The notes under the pieces were generated by a model. That model was not told the DNA's origin. It worked only from the letters and a program-made list of their open reading frames with translations, and searched no databases. DNA of 64,000 nucleotides, from the NCBI RefSeq assembly GCF_014851395.1, contig NW_024041373.1:18097697-18161696 (forward strand), in the 5' to 3' direction. This document shows, one piece after another, positions 20,157 to 32,478 of this stretch. A program made the position numbers and the translations under genes. Source of the DNA: Micropterus salmoides (lineage: Eukaryota; Chordata; Actinopteri; Centrarchiformes; Centrarchidae). Position 1 is the stretch's first letter, and each line of letters opens with the position of its first letter.

Positions 20157-21359
20157 CTTTCAAATATCAGAGAGGTATTATCTCCTCTAACACTGCACCA
20201 GAAAGTGGTAAAATGTCAAACTATTCTTTCAATACTGGAATTGGACCTGTCTTAAATGATTTGTGACTTGAACTAGAAGAGAAGACTGCACCATTTGTTA
20301 ATAGAAAACTGTAATATAAAAATCTAATTCTGTATTCTTTTTATTAATTTTTCCTTATTTGCCTTACCGTTAAAGAAAGACATCAGTATATTCACCCACA
20401 TGTTAATCAAAACCTCAGGACCTTTGAATAATTGTCAATCACAAATCTCCATTTCAGCCTTCTCCCAGACTGCGAAAGTAAAAGTCATCCTGTTACAGCC
20501 ACAAAACTGTGTAAAATGTCCATTACATTTCTCAAACTAGCTCACCATAATCAGGTGTTTGTAGCCAGACAATTATATTGTGGGTCCAGTCATTATCCCC
20601 TTCATTTCCCTCAATGAATATGCTTTGCTTTAAAAGGCATGAACAATCCACGTCACCAGAGCACTGTCAGTGAGGAAAATAATGAGGTGTTCAGGGAAAT
20701 TTAATGGACATTTTATCTTTTTTCTTTCTCTGTTTAAAAAGATGGTCCCATTCATATCAGCAGTTTGGGAGATGACTCACATAGTAACAGTCAAAATCAG
20801 TCCCTGGGGTTCTGACTGGTATATGGTGGGGATGGAAAATGACTGTATCATGACCTGTAGTTGACTTTGAACACGCAGTTTTTAAATATGTAAAGTAAAT
20901 TGTAAAGTACTGTATGTGCCTGGTTGTGAGTAACTTACAGGGACAGTGAAGTTGAGAAAAAAAGGGGTTGAACTTTGAAGGCTCATAGCCAAACTATGTA
21001 AGAGACATAAACATTTAGATATTCATTGTCACAGACCTTACATATTTAGCACTCTATGTCTACAGTATGTTATTTTTGTTTCTTCTTCACCTTTCTTGTT
21101 GAAATGTAGTATAATGTGCTAGTTTAATAAATTAATCTTTAATTTAAATATGTGATTAAAGATAATTTTAACTTCATCAAATGACATTAATTCCACGAGA
21201 ATCAGAGGCTGCAGTTACTGCTACTTTGCTAAGCTAGGCTAGTTAATTTGTAGCATAATATATTTTTATTACTGTACTTTTTTCTCCATTAGATTTAGTT
21301 GCAGCCTTATTTATGTGGTTTACGAAATTCAACTACTAAGATGTTGGAACATCAGAACC
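20157..21359. other. Non-coding stretch
   Basis: AT-rich with no recognisable coding frame or paired termini. Confidence 0.4.
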
Positions 21360-23160
21360 TGTAATGGGCAAGTTACTTTCAAAATGTTATACATTATAAA
21401 TATTAGAGATATATACTGGTTACTTTCATTTGAGAGTAATTATTTATATTACAATATTATTGTCTCTGAATTGTAATGCTTTACACTAATATTGCGTTAC
21501 TTTTGAGTTACTTTCAGCGCTTTTCACGAACTCAAAGTCGCTTTACAGAGCAGATAAAGAAACATGACAAAAAAAACCAAAAAACCCCAGCTAGGGATAG
21601 AGATGGGTCTTAAGGCGGGACTGGAAAATGGTGAGGGACTCAGAGGTGCGGATCTCATGGGGGAGGGAGTTCCAGAGCCTGGGAGCTGCCCTGGAAAAGG
21701 CTCTTTCCCCAAAACTGCTGAGCTTGGACATGGACTTGGGGACGTAGAGGTGACCGGCTGAGTTGGATCTGAGGGACCGCGAAGGTTGGTAGGGGGAGAG
21801 GAGGATAGTGAGGTATGAAGGGGCCAGGTGGTGAATGGCTTTGTAGGTAAAGACCAGGATTTTGTATGTGATCTAGTGAGAAATGGGAAGCCAGTGTAGT
21901 TGTTTTAGGACTGGAGTGATGTGGTGCCAGGATTTGGAGCAGGTGATGAGTCGTGCGGCTGAGTTCTGGACCAGTTTTTCAGTGTTTTTATGTATATTGA
22001 GTTGATACCTAGGAGTAGTGAGTTGCAATAGTCCAGCCGTGAAGAGATGAAGGCGTGAATGAGTCTTTCAGCAGCAGGGTGTGAGTGAGGGTCTGATTTT
22101 GGCAATATTTTGAAGGTGAAAGAAGGAGGTTTTAATGACACGATGGATGTGGGGCTCAAGGGAGAGGGTTGAATCAAAGATCACACCGAGGTTGAAGGCC
22201 TGGGGAAACAATGGTGCCGTCGATGATGAGAGTGGGGTTATTGGCTTTGCTGAGAGTGGATTTGGAGCCTATGAGGAGGAATTCTGTTTTGTTTCATTGC
22301 TGTTTAGTTTGAGGAAGTTGTGTTGCATCCAGGTTTTAATCGCCAGCAGACAGGAGTTGATGTGGGAGAGGGGCGGATTGTGTGGGGATTTGGTGCTGAG
22401 GTAGATCTGGGTGTCATCAGCATAACAGTGGAAGTTCAGGTTGAAGTGGTGGAGTATCTGACCAAGGAGGAGGATGTAGATGATGAAGAGAAGGGGGCCA
22501 AGTACGGAGCCTTGGGGAACGCCTTGGGTGACTGTGACTGTAGCAGAGGTGTGGTTATGAAGAGAGATGAAGTGGGATCTGTTGGAAAGTTAGGAACGGA
22601 GCCAGGTGAGTGCAGTACCTTCGATACCAAGGTCTTGGAGTCTGGTGAGCAGGATGTTATGGCTCACAGTATCGAAGGCTGCACTCAGGTCAAGAAGAAT
22701 AAGGATGTTGAGGGAACCGGTGTCAGCAGAAGTGAGGAGGTCGTTGAAGACTTTGAGGAGAGCAGTTTCTGTGCTGTGGAGGGGGCGAAAACCAGATTGG
22801 AAGGGTTCAAATTGGTTATTGGCATGGAGATGAGTTTGTAATTGTGAGGCGACTATACGTTCGAGGGTTTTAGACAGAAAGGGGAGGTTGGATATTGGGC
22901 GGTAGTTATTAAGGGAAGAGGGATCCAGACCAGGTTTTTTAAGGACTGGGGTGACAGCGGCATTTTTAAAAGCAGAGGGGACGGTTCCAAGGGACAGTAA
23001 GGATTTAACAGATTTAAATGCATTGTGGTTCTGAGATTGTGACGGGTATAAATGACGAAAATTTTATTAGTAATGCGTTATATTACTGCGTTACAGCAAA
23101 AAGCAATACGTTGCTGTAACTGTGTTACTTTTGTAACGTGTTACTCCCAACAATGATCAG
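21360..23160. repeat. Older 'GTTACT'-rich repeat split by a LINE
   Basis: Left flank 21360-21517 ('gcgttacttttgagttac') and right flank 23036-23160 ('gcgttacagcaaaaagcaat', 'cgtgttactcccaaca') share the GTTAC-rich composition of a widespread fish repeat whose end reads TGTTGGGAGTAAC. The LINE at 21518-23035 appears to have landed inside it. The outer limits are uncertain. Confidence 0.5.
21518..23035 (-). pseudogene. L2-type LINE, 5'-truncated reverse transcriptase
   Basis: Read on the minus strand, several frames give consecutive reverse-transcriptase blocks: KKPGLDPSSLNNYRPISNLP, LDLSAAFDTVSHNILL, VTQGVPQGSVLGPLLF, the catalytic CYADDTQIYL (22427 downward) and HAFISSRLDYCNSLL. The order and wording fit L2-clade LINEs. 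The 3' end has the fish L2 tail 'gtaaagcgactttgagttc' and 'gaaaagcgc' at 21518. Premature stops and frameshifts break the frame, for instance an in-frame TAA near 22591, so the copy is inactive. The endonuclease region is missing. Confidence 0.85.
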
Positions 23161-24869
23161 AACAGATCTTTGAAGCAGAAACAGGGAAAAGTGGGCATGT
23201 TAGCTTTAAAAGGACAGTAAGTGATTGTATACCAGTACACTTGTTAAATTCAGTCAATATTTCGTCACAGCCCTGGCATTTTGAATGGAAAACAAAGAAA
23301 GTGGTGTGGACACACACTAAAATGTTTTTAAAAACAATCTGATTATATTTCCCTTTTCTATTTATATCTTATACCACCGTCACAAGCACCTTATTTAAAA
23401 TAGATTGTTTATGCAATTGGGTTTATAGAAAAATACAAATAATTCTGTGTGAGGCACACCTGTTCCCATAACTGCTGACAGTGAGTCTGCAGAATTATTG
23501 ATCATTTATTGGAACAGCCATCATATGATGCCCTTATCAATAACCAGATATGATAGTTATGGAGCATTTGTTGGAGCTTGTGGAAACAGCATCTGAAAGC
23601 AGGCTTTCCATCACTTTCATGACTATGGAGAGTTCAGATGATTGCAATTGATCTTCCTCCAGAGAGGATAAAACCCAGGCCAGAGGGGAAAAATGCCTCA
23701 TAATTACAGAACCACGATGACTGATGCCATGGTTTAAATGCCAGTGTGATTGTCATCACCTATCCATTTTGCAATTCAGTACAGTTTCCCATACATATTT
23801 GAAAGAATTGAAGAACAATATGGTGTCATTTTTTTGTCGAAGATGTATGCTGACCTAGAAACCCATGCATATTAAAACTGCAAACTACTGGAATATAGAG
23901 ATATTGAAAGGGCTCAGCAGAGTGAACTAATTAGTCCTTTGTTTTATAAGAATCTTTTTTTGCAAGCTATTGAGCATCCATATCATACACTGCAGTAGCT
24001 ATGGTTGAAGTCAAGCACCATCCATTCTACGGATGTTACCATCTGCTCAGTTTGTGGTTCATTTGATGCAACACAGCAAATCAAATGAATTCAGAGTAGA
24101 ATTTTTTCCCTTGTAAAACAGCACCTGCAACTACTCAGCTGTGGAGGAACTGAATAGGTGCTAATAAAGCGAGGCCACATAAAGTCTCACCACCCGTTAT
24201 TTCAGTTACTCATTATTGTGGTTTGGTCATGTAATGATGGCGAGGTCCCATGTGACCAAGGGAAGACACACTTTTGCACAAAACTTACATTTTAAAGTGT
24301 ATGTTTTCTGCTTAGAAATGAAACCCCACAACATCCAAGCCGTGCTGCTGTACGATGAAGAAATGCTGTAGTGAAGTACATCTGTTTACAGTCTTTCCAC
24401 TATTGTTAACGTTGTATTGTAAACTGTTTAAAACTTCACTAATATAGAGCCTGTAAAGCATTGCTGAGCAGAGCGTGACTGCAAACATGTTGGAATGTTA
24501 ACTGAAGCAAAGTGTAAACCAACCGTGAATAAAGCAAGTTTATAATGAAATATGACATTTATAATCAATAAATATTTAAGGTGGTCCCTCCAGCTTTGGC
24601 CTAATGCATAAATGAAGCTCTTTACATTAATATCATACATCATAATGATGTAATGACAATAGAGGACATAACACAAACACTGATTGTCTGTATTTGCTCT
24701 CATACTGCTGCACAGAAAAAAAGCATTTGGACAGCTTACAACATGTCAGTGTGGAATTTTCTGTTGAATAATGAAAGTAAAGTAGAACTTTAGTTTGACC
24801 TTGTTAATTATGACATGATGGCATTTCAGAGGAAGACAAGGAATCACCAAGTTCAACACAGTTCATTCT
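23161..24869. other. Non-coding stretch, possible conserved non-coding DNA
   Basis: No coding frame or transposon ends recognised. 23450-23850 is low-repeat, moderately AT-rich sequence with homeobox-like ATTA and GATTGCAATTGATC words, the texture often seen in developmental enhancers. That is only a suspicion. Confidence 0.3.
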
Positions 24870-26290
24870 CTGGCGAGCACAAAAATGTAAAAAATATACA
24901 AAAATGTAAAAAATATAATAAAAATATAGCCGCAAACGGCAATGATCGGGATCCAATCCAATTCATGAAAAACGCAACATTTGACATTTTCAGAGGAGAT
25001 GAACAGATGCAGACGACTTAAGAGATTAAAGTGATGAAAGAATTTGGACTTTGAGATAATTGGGAAAACGCAAACTTGATTTTTACACCATTATTGTATG
25101 TACCTAACTACTGGGTGACATGTTCAGCCCACCTGCAACATTTTGATTTAAAGTTTAAACTGCACAAACTCTTTTAAGCAGAGGAAAATAAGAAGAAAGC
25201 GTCACGGGATCCAACTAAAATAGAGAACTTGGACTCATTATGATCTGAACACCCCATTGTGAACACCCCAATCTGACTTGGTCACCTGGGGATTTGAACT
25301 GGAACTTCAGATCTGCAAAGTAAGTGACTTACTGACTGAGCTATTGGTGAGATGCTGTTTCCACACACCTTCTCACAAGTTGAGGTAGTAACGTCACATG
25401 TGCCAGACCTGGATAGTTTTCTCAGTTTAATGTTAAAACACTTACAACAGTCAAGATGTTTTTGAGAAAATTCTGAAAAAAATCACACACCATTCTGCTG
25501 GTTTTGGGTGTGTTGTCAATTATTTTGATGGCATTTAATCCAAAACTGAGCAAAAAAGAATAAAGATACTGAATATCACTGCAGCCTCACCGTTTCACCA
25601 ATTTGAAAACCCTTTGAGACACATCTGGAAAATGTCTGTGTTGATTTTGGTAGCGTTTGAAGAAAGACTGTGGAGATAAAGATGTAAATTGATTTAGCAT
25701 ATTCTGAAAAATATAGAGTGACTGACTTCTGAATTGACCAAAGTTTGGAGTGAGGCAAACGTCAGACAAAAATCATTGGATGTGCTGAAAAAAATTATTT
25801 TTTTTGGAATGAGAAATGTCTAGAAATTTACATTTGTTGTAATAATCCACACCCAATTTGAGCAATCAAAATTATTTTGATAACTTTTGATCAGCAACGG
25901 CTGTACGTGATCCTTCCAAAGTTTCAGGTCGATTGGTGAAACCGTCTGCGACAGGATCGTTTTGAGAAACGTGATAAAAAAATCACAGAATTTGACATTT
26001 TTAGAGCAGAAGACCATTGAAGCAAAGATGCAGTTGAATCCAGATATTAAAATGATGAAAGAAGTTTGACTCTAAACAAAGCCGTTTTTGAGATAATTGC
26101 AAAAATGCAAAGTTGATTTTTATAGCGCCACCATGAGGTCTATGAGGGCCATCTTTTTGCCTGAGTAGTGGGTGTAATTTGCAGCCAATGTGCCAATTTT
26201 GGTCACTTATAGCAGAGAAAAAGAAGAAAGAAAGAAGAACAATAATCAGAACAAAAACAATTGGGCTCCAGCAGCTTTGCTAGATTAGAT
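24870..26290. repeat. Dispersed repeat of unknown class
   Basis: Two similar segments occur: 24955-25085 and 25975-26125 share 'gaatttgacattttt/cattttcagag', 'aaagatgcagttga/cagatgcagacga', 'gatgaaagaa.tttg' and 'gagataattg..aaaa.gcaaa.ttgatttt'. The stretch opens with 'atatagccgcaaacggcaat' and closes with 'caattgggctccagcagctt', both recurrent in fish genomes. No coding sequence or clear inverted ends. Confidence 0.55.
25280..25350 (-). other. tRNA-like sequence (SINE head or tRNA pseudogene)
   Basis: On the minus strand an A-box-like AATAGCTCAGTCAGTAAG is followed about 30 bases later by a B-box-like AGTTCAAATCC. TCACC near the 5' side can pair with GGTGA near the 3' side. The T-stem does not pair well, so it is unlikely to be a working tRNA. 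Confidence 0.4.
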
Positions 26291-26390
26291 TTATCCTCTG
26301 GGGGCCATAAATACTTTATACAACAGTTTTCACATGCTGAGTAGTACTCAGGAGTAAACTAAATTTTGGTAGGGCTGGCATTAAATATGC

Positions 26391-26452
26391 ACTCACTCAC
26401 ACACTCACACACTCACACACACACACACACACACGCACACACACACACACGC
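26391..26452. repeat. (CA)n microsatellite, imperfect
   Basis: CACT/CACA-rich run with occasional G interruptions. Confidence 0.9.
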
Positions 26453-28833
26453 TTGTCGGAATAGCTTTAATTTACCATTTCTCATAATTACTAACATTAC
26501 AGAATCTTAATAAATAATAAAGCTTCCATACTTTGTTCTTTAGGTCAGCATGCAAAAGAGAAACAGTACACATTAAAAAATACTCCTCAAACAGTTGGTT
26601 GATCTCATTTTACTGATAATATTTGACTGAAAAACGTATTTTGTCAATTCAGTGTGAAAGCATAATGGTGGTGACAAGAATCATGCACTGCATGTTTTGC
26701 ACAAAATACATTCTGTGCCATAAAATTAATTTTTTGTCACTTTTCCATGCCACAGATTTGTACCATGAACTCAAATTAATTTACAATAAGTATAATTACC
26801 TGTTTGTATAATAACCATATGCATTTGTAGAACTGTGGACAATGTGTGGTTTTAAGATGTTTGGTGAGAATTTATATATATAAAATGCACCATTGTGACG
26901 TCTGCCTGGGATTTTGCATTACCGAGGTGATATCTCTCAATCGCTCTTTTTTTTGTAGTGGCCAAAATTACATGATAATACTCTGATGTGCTTCACGCTA
27001 GAAAACAACCCTGAAGACCTGAAGGATTGAAGTCAGGGTTGGTGACTGGAAGTGCCAAGAGAGTTTCTAGTTGAGACCTGAAAGGCCTGTTTAATCTGGC
27101 CCTGGACTGGATGGTGTTTATTGAATTTTGTTGTGTTCGTATGACACATGCCCCAAAGGTAAGTGGTGACAATGTTGGAAAATCAGACAAAGAATAAGGT
27201 TAATCAGGGTCAGTGTTTACCAGGTTTTAATGACAAATACCCAGCTTTATGTAAAAAGGAACTGATCGTTGTAAACTCATTTTACCCTGTGATTTAAACT
27301 CATTTTACTCTGTGATAAATCTGTGATTTTACAGTATGTTCCCATCAAAATACAGATCCTTTATATTATGTTTTATAAACTCCTAACCTATAGCACTCCT
27401 ACCTAATATTTACAATAGGCATTTAAATATTTTAACAGCTAATAACAGTAGTTCAGCAATAACAAAATATCAGCTTTTTTTTTGATGATTCCTATTATAG
27501 CTAATCGTTTCCTATAGTGTTTAGTGTGACAGCTGTGGAGAGACAAGTGTCAGTATGGATCTGTTGTGGGAGGATGGTTTGAATATGATTGTATGAGCCT
27601 CTCTTCAACAAAATACTGAACTTCAAATGCACTTTTGAACCCAAACAGCGGCACTTAAGATGTGTGGCGTACTGTACCCGCACTGTGCCGGTGTTATGGT
27701 GAGGCACTTTTTGTTTGAACTTCAAAACAGTAGATCAGTCCATGAATAATTAAATGAAGGAGGAAAACTATTTGTTTGTTTCTGTTGTAGACTGAGATCT
27801 GCATTGACTTGTCCTTCTCTAAGAAAACAGGTCTAAAGGTTGTAGAGCAAAATACTGCTGTAACGGTTAAAAAATAACACCCATATTGAAAATGATTCGC
27901 CAACATTAAATTCTTCAATTCTACAAAGCACAAAGTTGTACTAAAAGAAGGTATTCACTTTAGAACAAAAAGCAATAAATGCATTGCAACTGCATGCATT
28001 TTAAATGCTCTGTAAAGGATTTTTCACACAGGAATGGACACAAAGCTACATATTGTGGTGATAGTATCTATTTTTAGTCATAATGTACACTAAATAATCA
28101 CTAAACTTTCCTTTATACAGAAATAAACAAGAAAGGCTCATTGTAGATACATGTCTTATCACCGTCTCAGGATTACCTTGAAATATAGCCATCTTCACCA
28201 AAAAAGAAAGAGAAAGTTGAGATACTGTAGAATATGAAATCATCTGAGGACAATGTGTTGTTTTCCCCCCATTCTAGAGAAAAATGAAACATCATCCTTG
28301 TGCCAGAAAGCATTCATAAAAGATGCGTCTGCTCTGATCATGCCTGTATTTTTGATAGGAAAGTTGATAATTTAAACTGAACCTTAGAGAAGACACCAGT
28401 GTCCACAAACAACATCTGGGCTTTATGGGTGAGATCCAGTTGACAATATTGTAGCAGTAGAGAAAGATAACATATTTTAGCAAAACAATTCTTAACATTT
28501 TTTAAATTTCTGAGAAACCTAGCAGAGCTTGAAGGTTTGCCAGACTGCACTGTAATGCAGAGGGATTCACTGATGGCTTCAGTAATTTCTCTTGAGGTAA
28601 TATACTGATTTAACCCCATCTGTTGAGAATCACAGATGTTTGGCAACAAGATGTAACTTGGGAAGCCCTTTTCAATTATTGACCTTTCCTTTCCAGCTTT
28701 ATATATTGGTTTGTAAAAATGACAAAAGCAGTATTATTTTTAGAGAACTAGGCTGCTCTTTGCTACTGAGTGCTGATTCAGGATGACCAGTAGAACAGTG
28801 CCCCATATGCTGCCATGTGTTTCTAGTTTTTTA
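26453..28833. other. Non-coding stretch
   Basis: AT-rich, with several short frames on both strands but none with recognisable motifs or splice context. Confidence 0.4.
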
Positions 28834-30709
28834 CACTGCAAAAACTGATCTCTCTAAAACAAGAAAAAAAGCATTAAAATGGGGGAAATATTACTCAAAA
28901 TGAGCAAAATTATCTGCCAACAGAACAAGAATATTTCACTTGCTACAACACCTGTAAGAGAAGGGGGAAAGGGGGATGGAAGGTGGGGACAACAGGGAAA
29001 AGCAGTGGGAAACACCAATTGCAGAAAGCAATTGAACAGAGAGGGGGGCTTGGGGAGGAGAAAAACAACAACAAACAAACACAAACAGAAACAAACAATA
29101 AAAATAATAATAATAGTAAAAGACAACCAGCCGAACAGCAGCAATAAACAGCTGACATAGTAAGACAACTAAGAGAAAAATGAAAACAAGAAACAGTCAC
29201 ACACACTAAATAAGCAACACAGCACAGCCACGAGAGCTGGAATAATAATTAATTTAAATAAGTAACTGAAAGAAAAGCATCAAGAATAATTCTGGACAAC
29301 CTAAATTTGTTTATGTCTGTGTGCGTGTGGGTGAATGTGTGTGCGCATAAGCCTGTTAAAGAATGTAGTTGTTAGTGAGAGTGGGACGCCACGACTGTGC
29401 CACACCTACCCCAGCAACAGGCAGGCAAGAACCCCAGTAGCCAATAGGGGTGGGAGAAAGAAAAAGAATAAATCAATCAAAAAAACCCCAAAGACTCCCA
29501 GATGCACCGTGATGCAAACGCAGAAGACCCCGACCCAAATGCCAGTTGACAACGTAATGCCGACGGAACGCAAAAAGCGTAACCCGCGGAAGAGCAGCGC
29601 CCGGACCGACCGCGGCGCGCACACAGCATAGACCAGTGCCCCCCCCCCCCCCACCCAGCACCCCCCCCCAGCACCCCACCGCCGCGCAGCGAACAACCAA
29701 AATGCCCAAATGCCACGCAATCATCAACACCAATGCACAAGTGACGAGCCCAACGTGCACACTGCGCGAGCACGCCGACACCCAATGCCCAGCAGCCCCC
29801 CGCGAATCCCGCGTGCGAGGTCGGGCAAACAAAACAACACGACAGCAAAAGCCAGCGGAGAGAAACACCAGCAGCAAGTCCCAGCCCGGCAGCAAACGCG
29901 CCGCACAGGTCACCGTGCACCCGCCAATAAAAGTCCGCCGTTCCCCCAACCGCCGGAAAAAACTAAGGCCGCCGGCGCCAGCCGACATCCCCCATGCCCA
30001 GCACGCCCGCCTGCCGCTGTGCAACACCAGCCAAACCAGCAACGAGGCAAAATCAACTAGCTCAGCTGCATGCCACCAACAACCCACCCACCCATCAAGG
30101 GCCGAGAACTCCAGGCACAAACCCAGAACAAACCGGAGCACAGCCCTGCCCCGCACCCACACTGCACATCCAGAAAACTGACTATATACCTCAGTATCCA
30201 GAGGGGTCCAACAACTGGCCGACAGAGAAATGGGGAAGCACGGATCCGAGGCTAACGAAGCAAAACAGGGACGCAAACAGGTCCCTCAAAGCCTACGAGA
30301 AAATGCCTCCCCCGGACTCCAATGCCCAAACTAAACGTCCAGAGACCCTGCCCAGGGAAAAAGCATAATGCATCAAGATGCATCGACAATCGCCCCACAA
30401 TCCCACTGCAGCCCACCAAACCACAATCGGATCAACCCGCGCAGAGACCCCCACCCCCAGAAGCCAGGACACCCTGCGACCCCCCCAAAGCGCAAAGGAC
30501 CCCAGAACGCATGTGGGGAAGCTGTACCCCGCCCCAAGGAAGAACAGCAGAAAGCCACTTGCTACTTAAGGCCAAAAAACTTGAAACAAGTGAAATTCTC
30601 TAACATAAAAGCCGCTTGGTAAGAAGATATATCTTGTCAGACAAAAAAGAAGTATATTTTGCCTTCAATTAAGATAATTAATCTTACTAAGATTTTAGTT
30701 TTAGCACTG
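28834..30709. mobile_element. CACTA/EnSpm-type non-autonomous element carrying a 1.6-kb insertion
   Basis: The left end CACTGCAAAAACTGATCTCT and the right end 'aagattttagttttagcactg' match the termini of the 190-bp element at 4913-5102. So do ~75 bp inside the left end and ~120 bp inside the right end ('aacataaaagccgcttggta'). Flanks show TA on both sides. The last bases of the right end have drifted from CAGTG to CACTG. The central 28947-30555 is a separate insertion. Confidence 0.8.
28947..30555. mobile_element. Unclassified 1.6-kb insertion with 10-bp target duplication
   Basis: Flanked by identical CACTTGCTAC (28937-28946 and 30556-30565). The interior starts purine-rich and from about 29490 becomes strongly C+A-rich and nearly T-free on the plus strand, with poly-C runs near 29640-29665. 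Long open frames on both strands (up to ~267 codons on the minus strand) follow from the scarcity of stop codons in such DNA and show no domain I recognise. No inverted termini, LTR pair or poly-A tail is evident, so the class is unknown. Confidence 0.6.
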
Positions 30710-32478
30710 TACACTTTTATGTGGGTTGGCTTAAGGCTTCACGTATAGCAGCAATGTGATCAATATACAAGAACACAAACGCAAACTCCTGCATACCATT
30801 TTTTGCACAATGGCAGAATGACATTTCCATGAGATATCTGTTAGAGGTCAGGGCCAGGGAACAGAAAAGTAAATGTGGACTGTACAATGGTTTTTGAAGT
30901 AGATGTTTAAAACACTGTTTGACACACTCATACATGTACTGTGTACATGTACACTATCCATCAACAATGAAACTGTACTCTTGATGGTAGCCCTACGTGT
31001 GTCATAACTAAATAGGTTGACAACCTGTAAACATGCTGTACAGATCTAAGCTTTTTTAAAGAGCAGGCATTAGCGTTATTTTACTGACGGCTTAAATACT
31101 TGGACCACTCGGGTGACATAAGCAGAGGACACAAACTGTGAAACTGTAATCTTTCCGCTCCTACATAAATCACAGACACAAGACAGAACTGTGAGGCAGA
31201 GCCATGAAGGAGAGGCCAATGGAGCGAGGAGCACAACCACATCATATCTCAGACAGGTTTACAAGGAATCTAGTATACAAACTTTAAATTTTTCTCAACA
31301 CACTTTCTGGAACTTACTGGCATATACACCTGGACAATGAAGTGGAAACCAACTTTATGAGCTCAGAACATTTATTGTTATTAAGTATATGCGCTGAAAA
31401 TGTATCTGCAGTTCTGGTCCAGAAAATATGTCAGCATCCCTGGAAAGACACTCCCAGTCCTCATTGTGTCTGCAAAATCATTCTCCCTTATGCTGCAGAA
31501 GAAGGACTTCCACATTGCCTTTGAATGATTTTAAATGATTTTTATCACTTCTGACAAAGAGGACTTTCACATTTGTTATCTAAATCTTGAGACTAAAGTG
31601 TCGAAAACATTATCTGAAATCTTTGAATGTTAAGGGTATGAAATTAACTTATTTCACTGCCTGCCACTGTGGCAGCCAAGTATCTGCCTCTAAGAAATGT
31701 TATCTGCCACTTTTGAAATGTATGCGCTAAATGAAGGAATAACCTTCAGCTGATTTAGGCATTATTTAATGTAAATAATGTTGTCATTCAACATTCACTA
31801 TATTTATAGAAAAAAACATTACATGTATGTGTGCATGCACAAAGGACTCATGTCTTACAGTACATGACAATCAATCCACCTTAATAATGACTAACAACTA
31901 GGTACCAAGTTCAGCGGTCAGTACAAAACCCACAGTTCAGCAGTTCTTATCTCAGTTCAGTTCTCCGCAAGAGTTCATATCTCAACAAAACCTCCTTTTA
32001 TTTGTTGAATACTCATTTTGAGTTTCAATACAAAGGTTGGCCAATGAAAGTGAGCCCTCTTGTGTCTGATATACAAGCTTAGTGATTCTGACAACAGAGT
32101 TACCTCCCATAGCCTGGCTGGTGCTGCTGGCAAGCTAACAGTCTGTCAATCAGGACGGACTGTGCCTCTTCCACTGTTGAGTTTGGTTTGAAACGTTGCC
32201 ATAGATATTCCCTGACCTGACTAGTATGTGTGTGTTGTGTGTGATGCTGATCGCCACAATTTGCTAACATTGCTACACATGTCTTTCTGTTATCCTGTTC
32301 CCTCTCTGCCAAAGTGCGATTTTACCCGCCACTGCCAACAATATACTGGCATGCTTAGCATTAGCAAATTTTGAGAGGATGCATATAATTTTGTCTTCAT
32401 CAGCAGGAGTTTGCTTAACTGCACCTACGGTTTCTTGACCTTGGAAACAGCAGCTGACAAAACAATCTCAAAACACAA
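30710..32478. other. Non-coding stretch
   Basis: No coding similarity and no element boundaries that I can support. Confidence 0.4.

Noticed and set aside
22320..22841. Plus-strand 173-codon frame
   Set aside because: It is the antisense shadow of the minus-strand L2-type reverse transcriptase.
25280..25350. Functional tRNA gene
   Set aside because: The promoter boxes are present but the T-stem and part of the acceptor stem do not pair.
29473..30276. Long open frames on both strands (267 codons minus, 181 codons plus)
   Set aside because: They overlap each other in T-depleted DNA where stop codons are rare by composition. Translations are low-complexity and show no domain or splice context.
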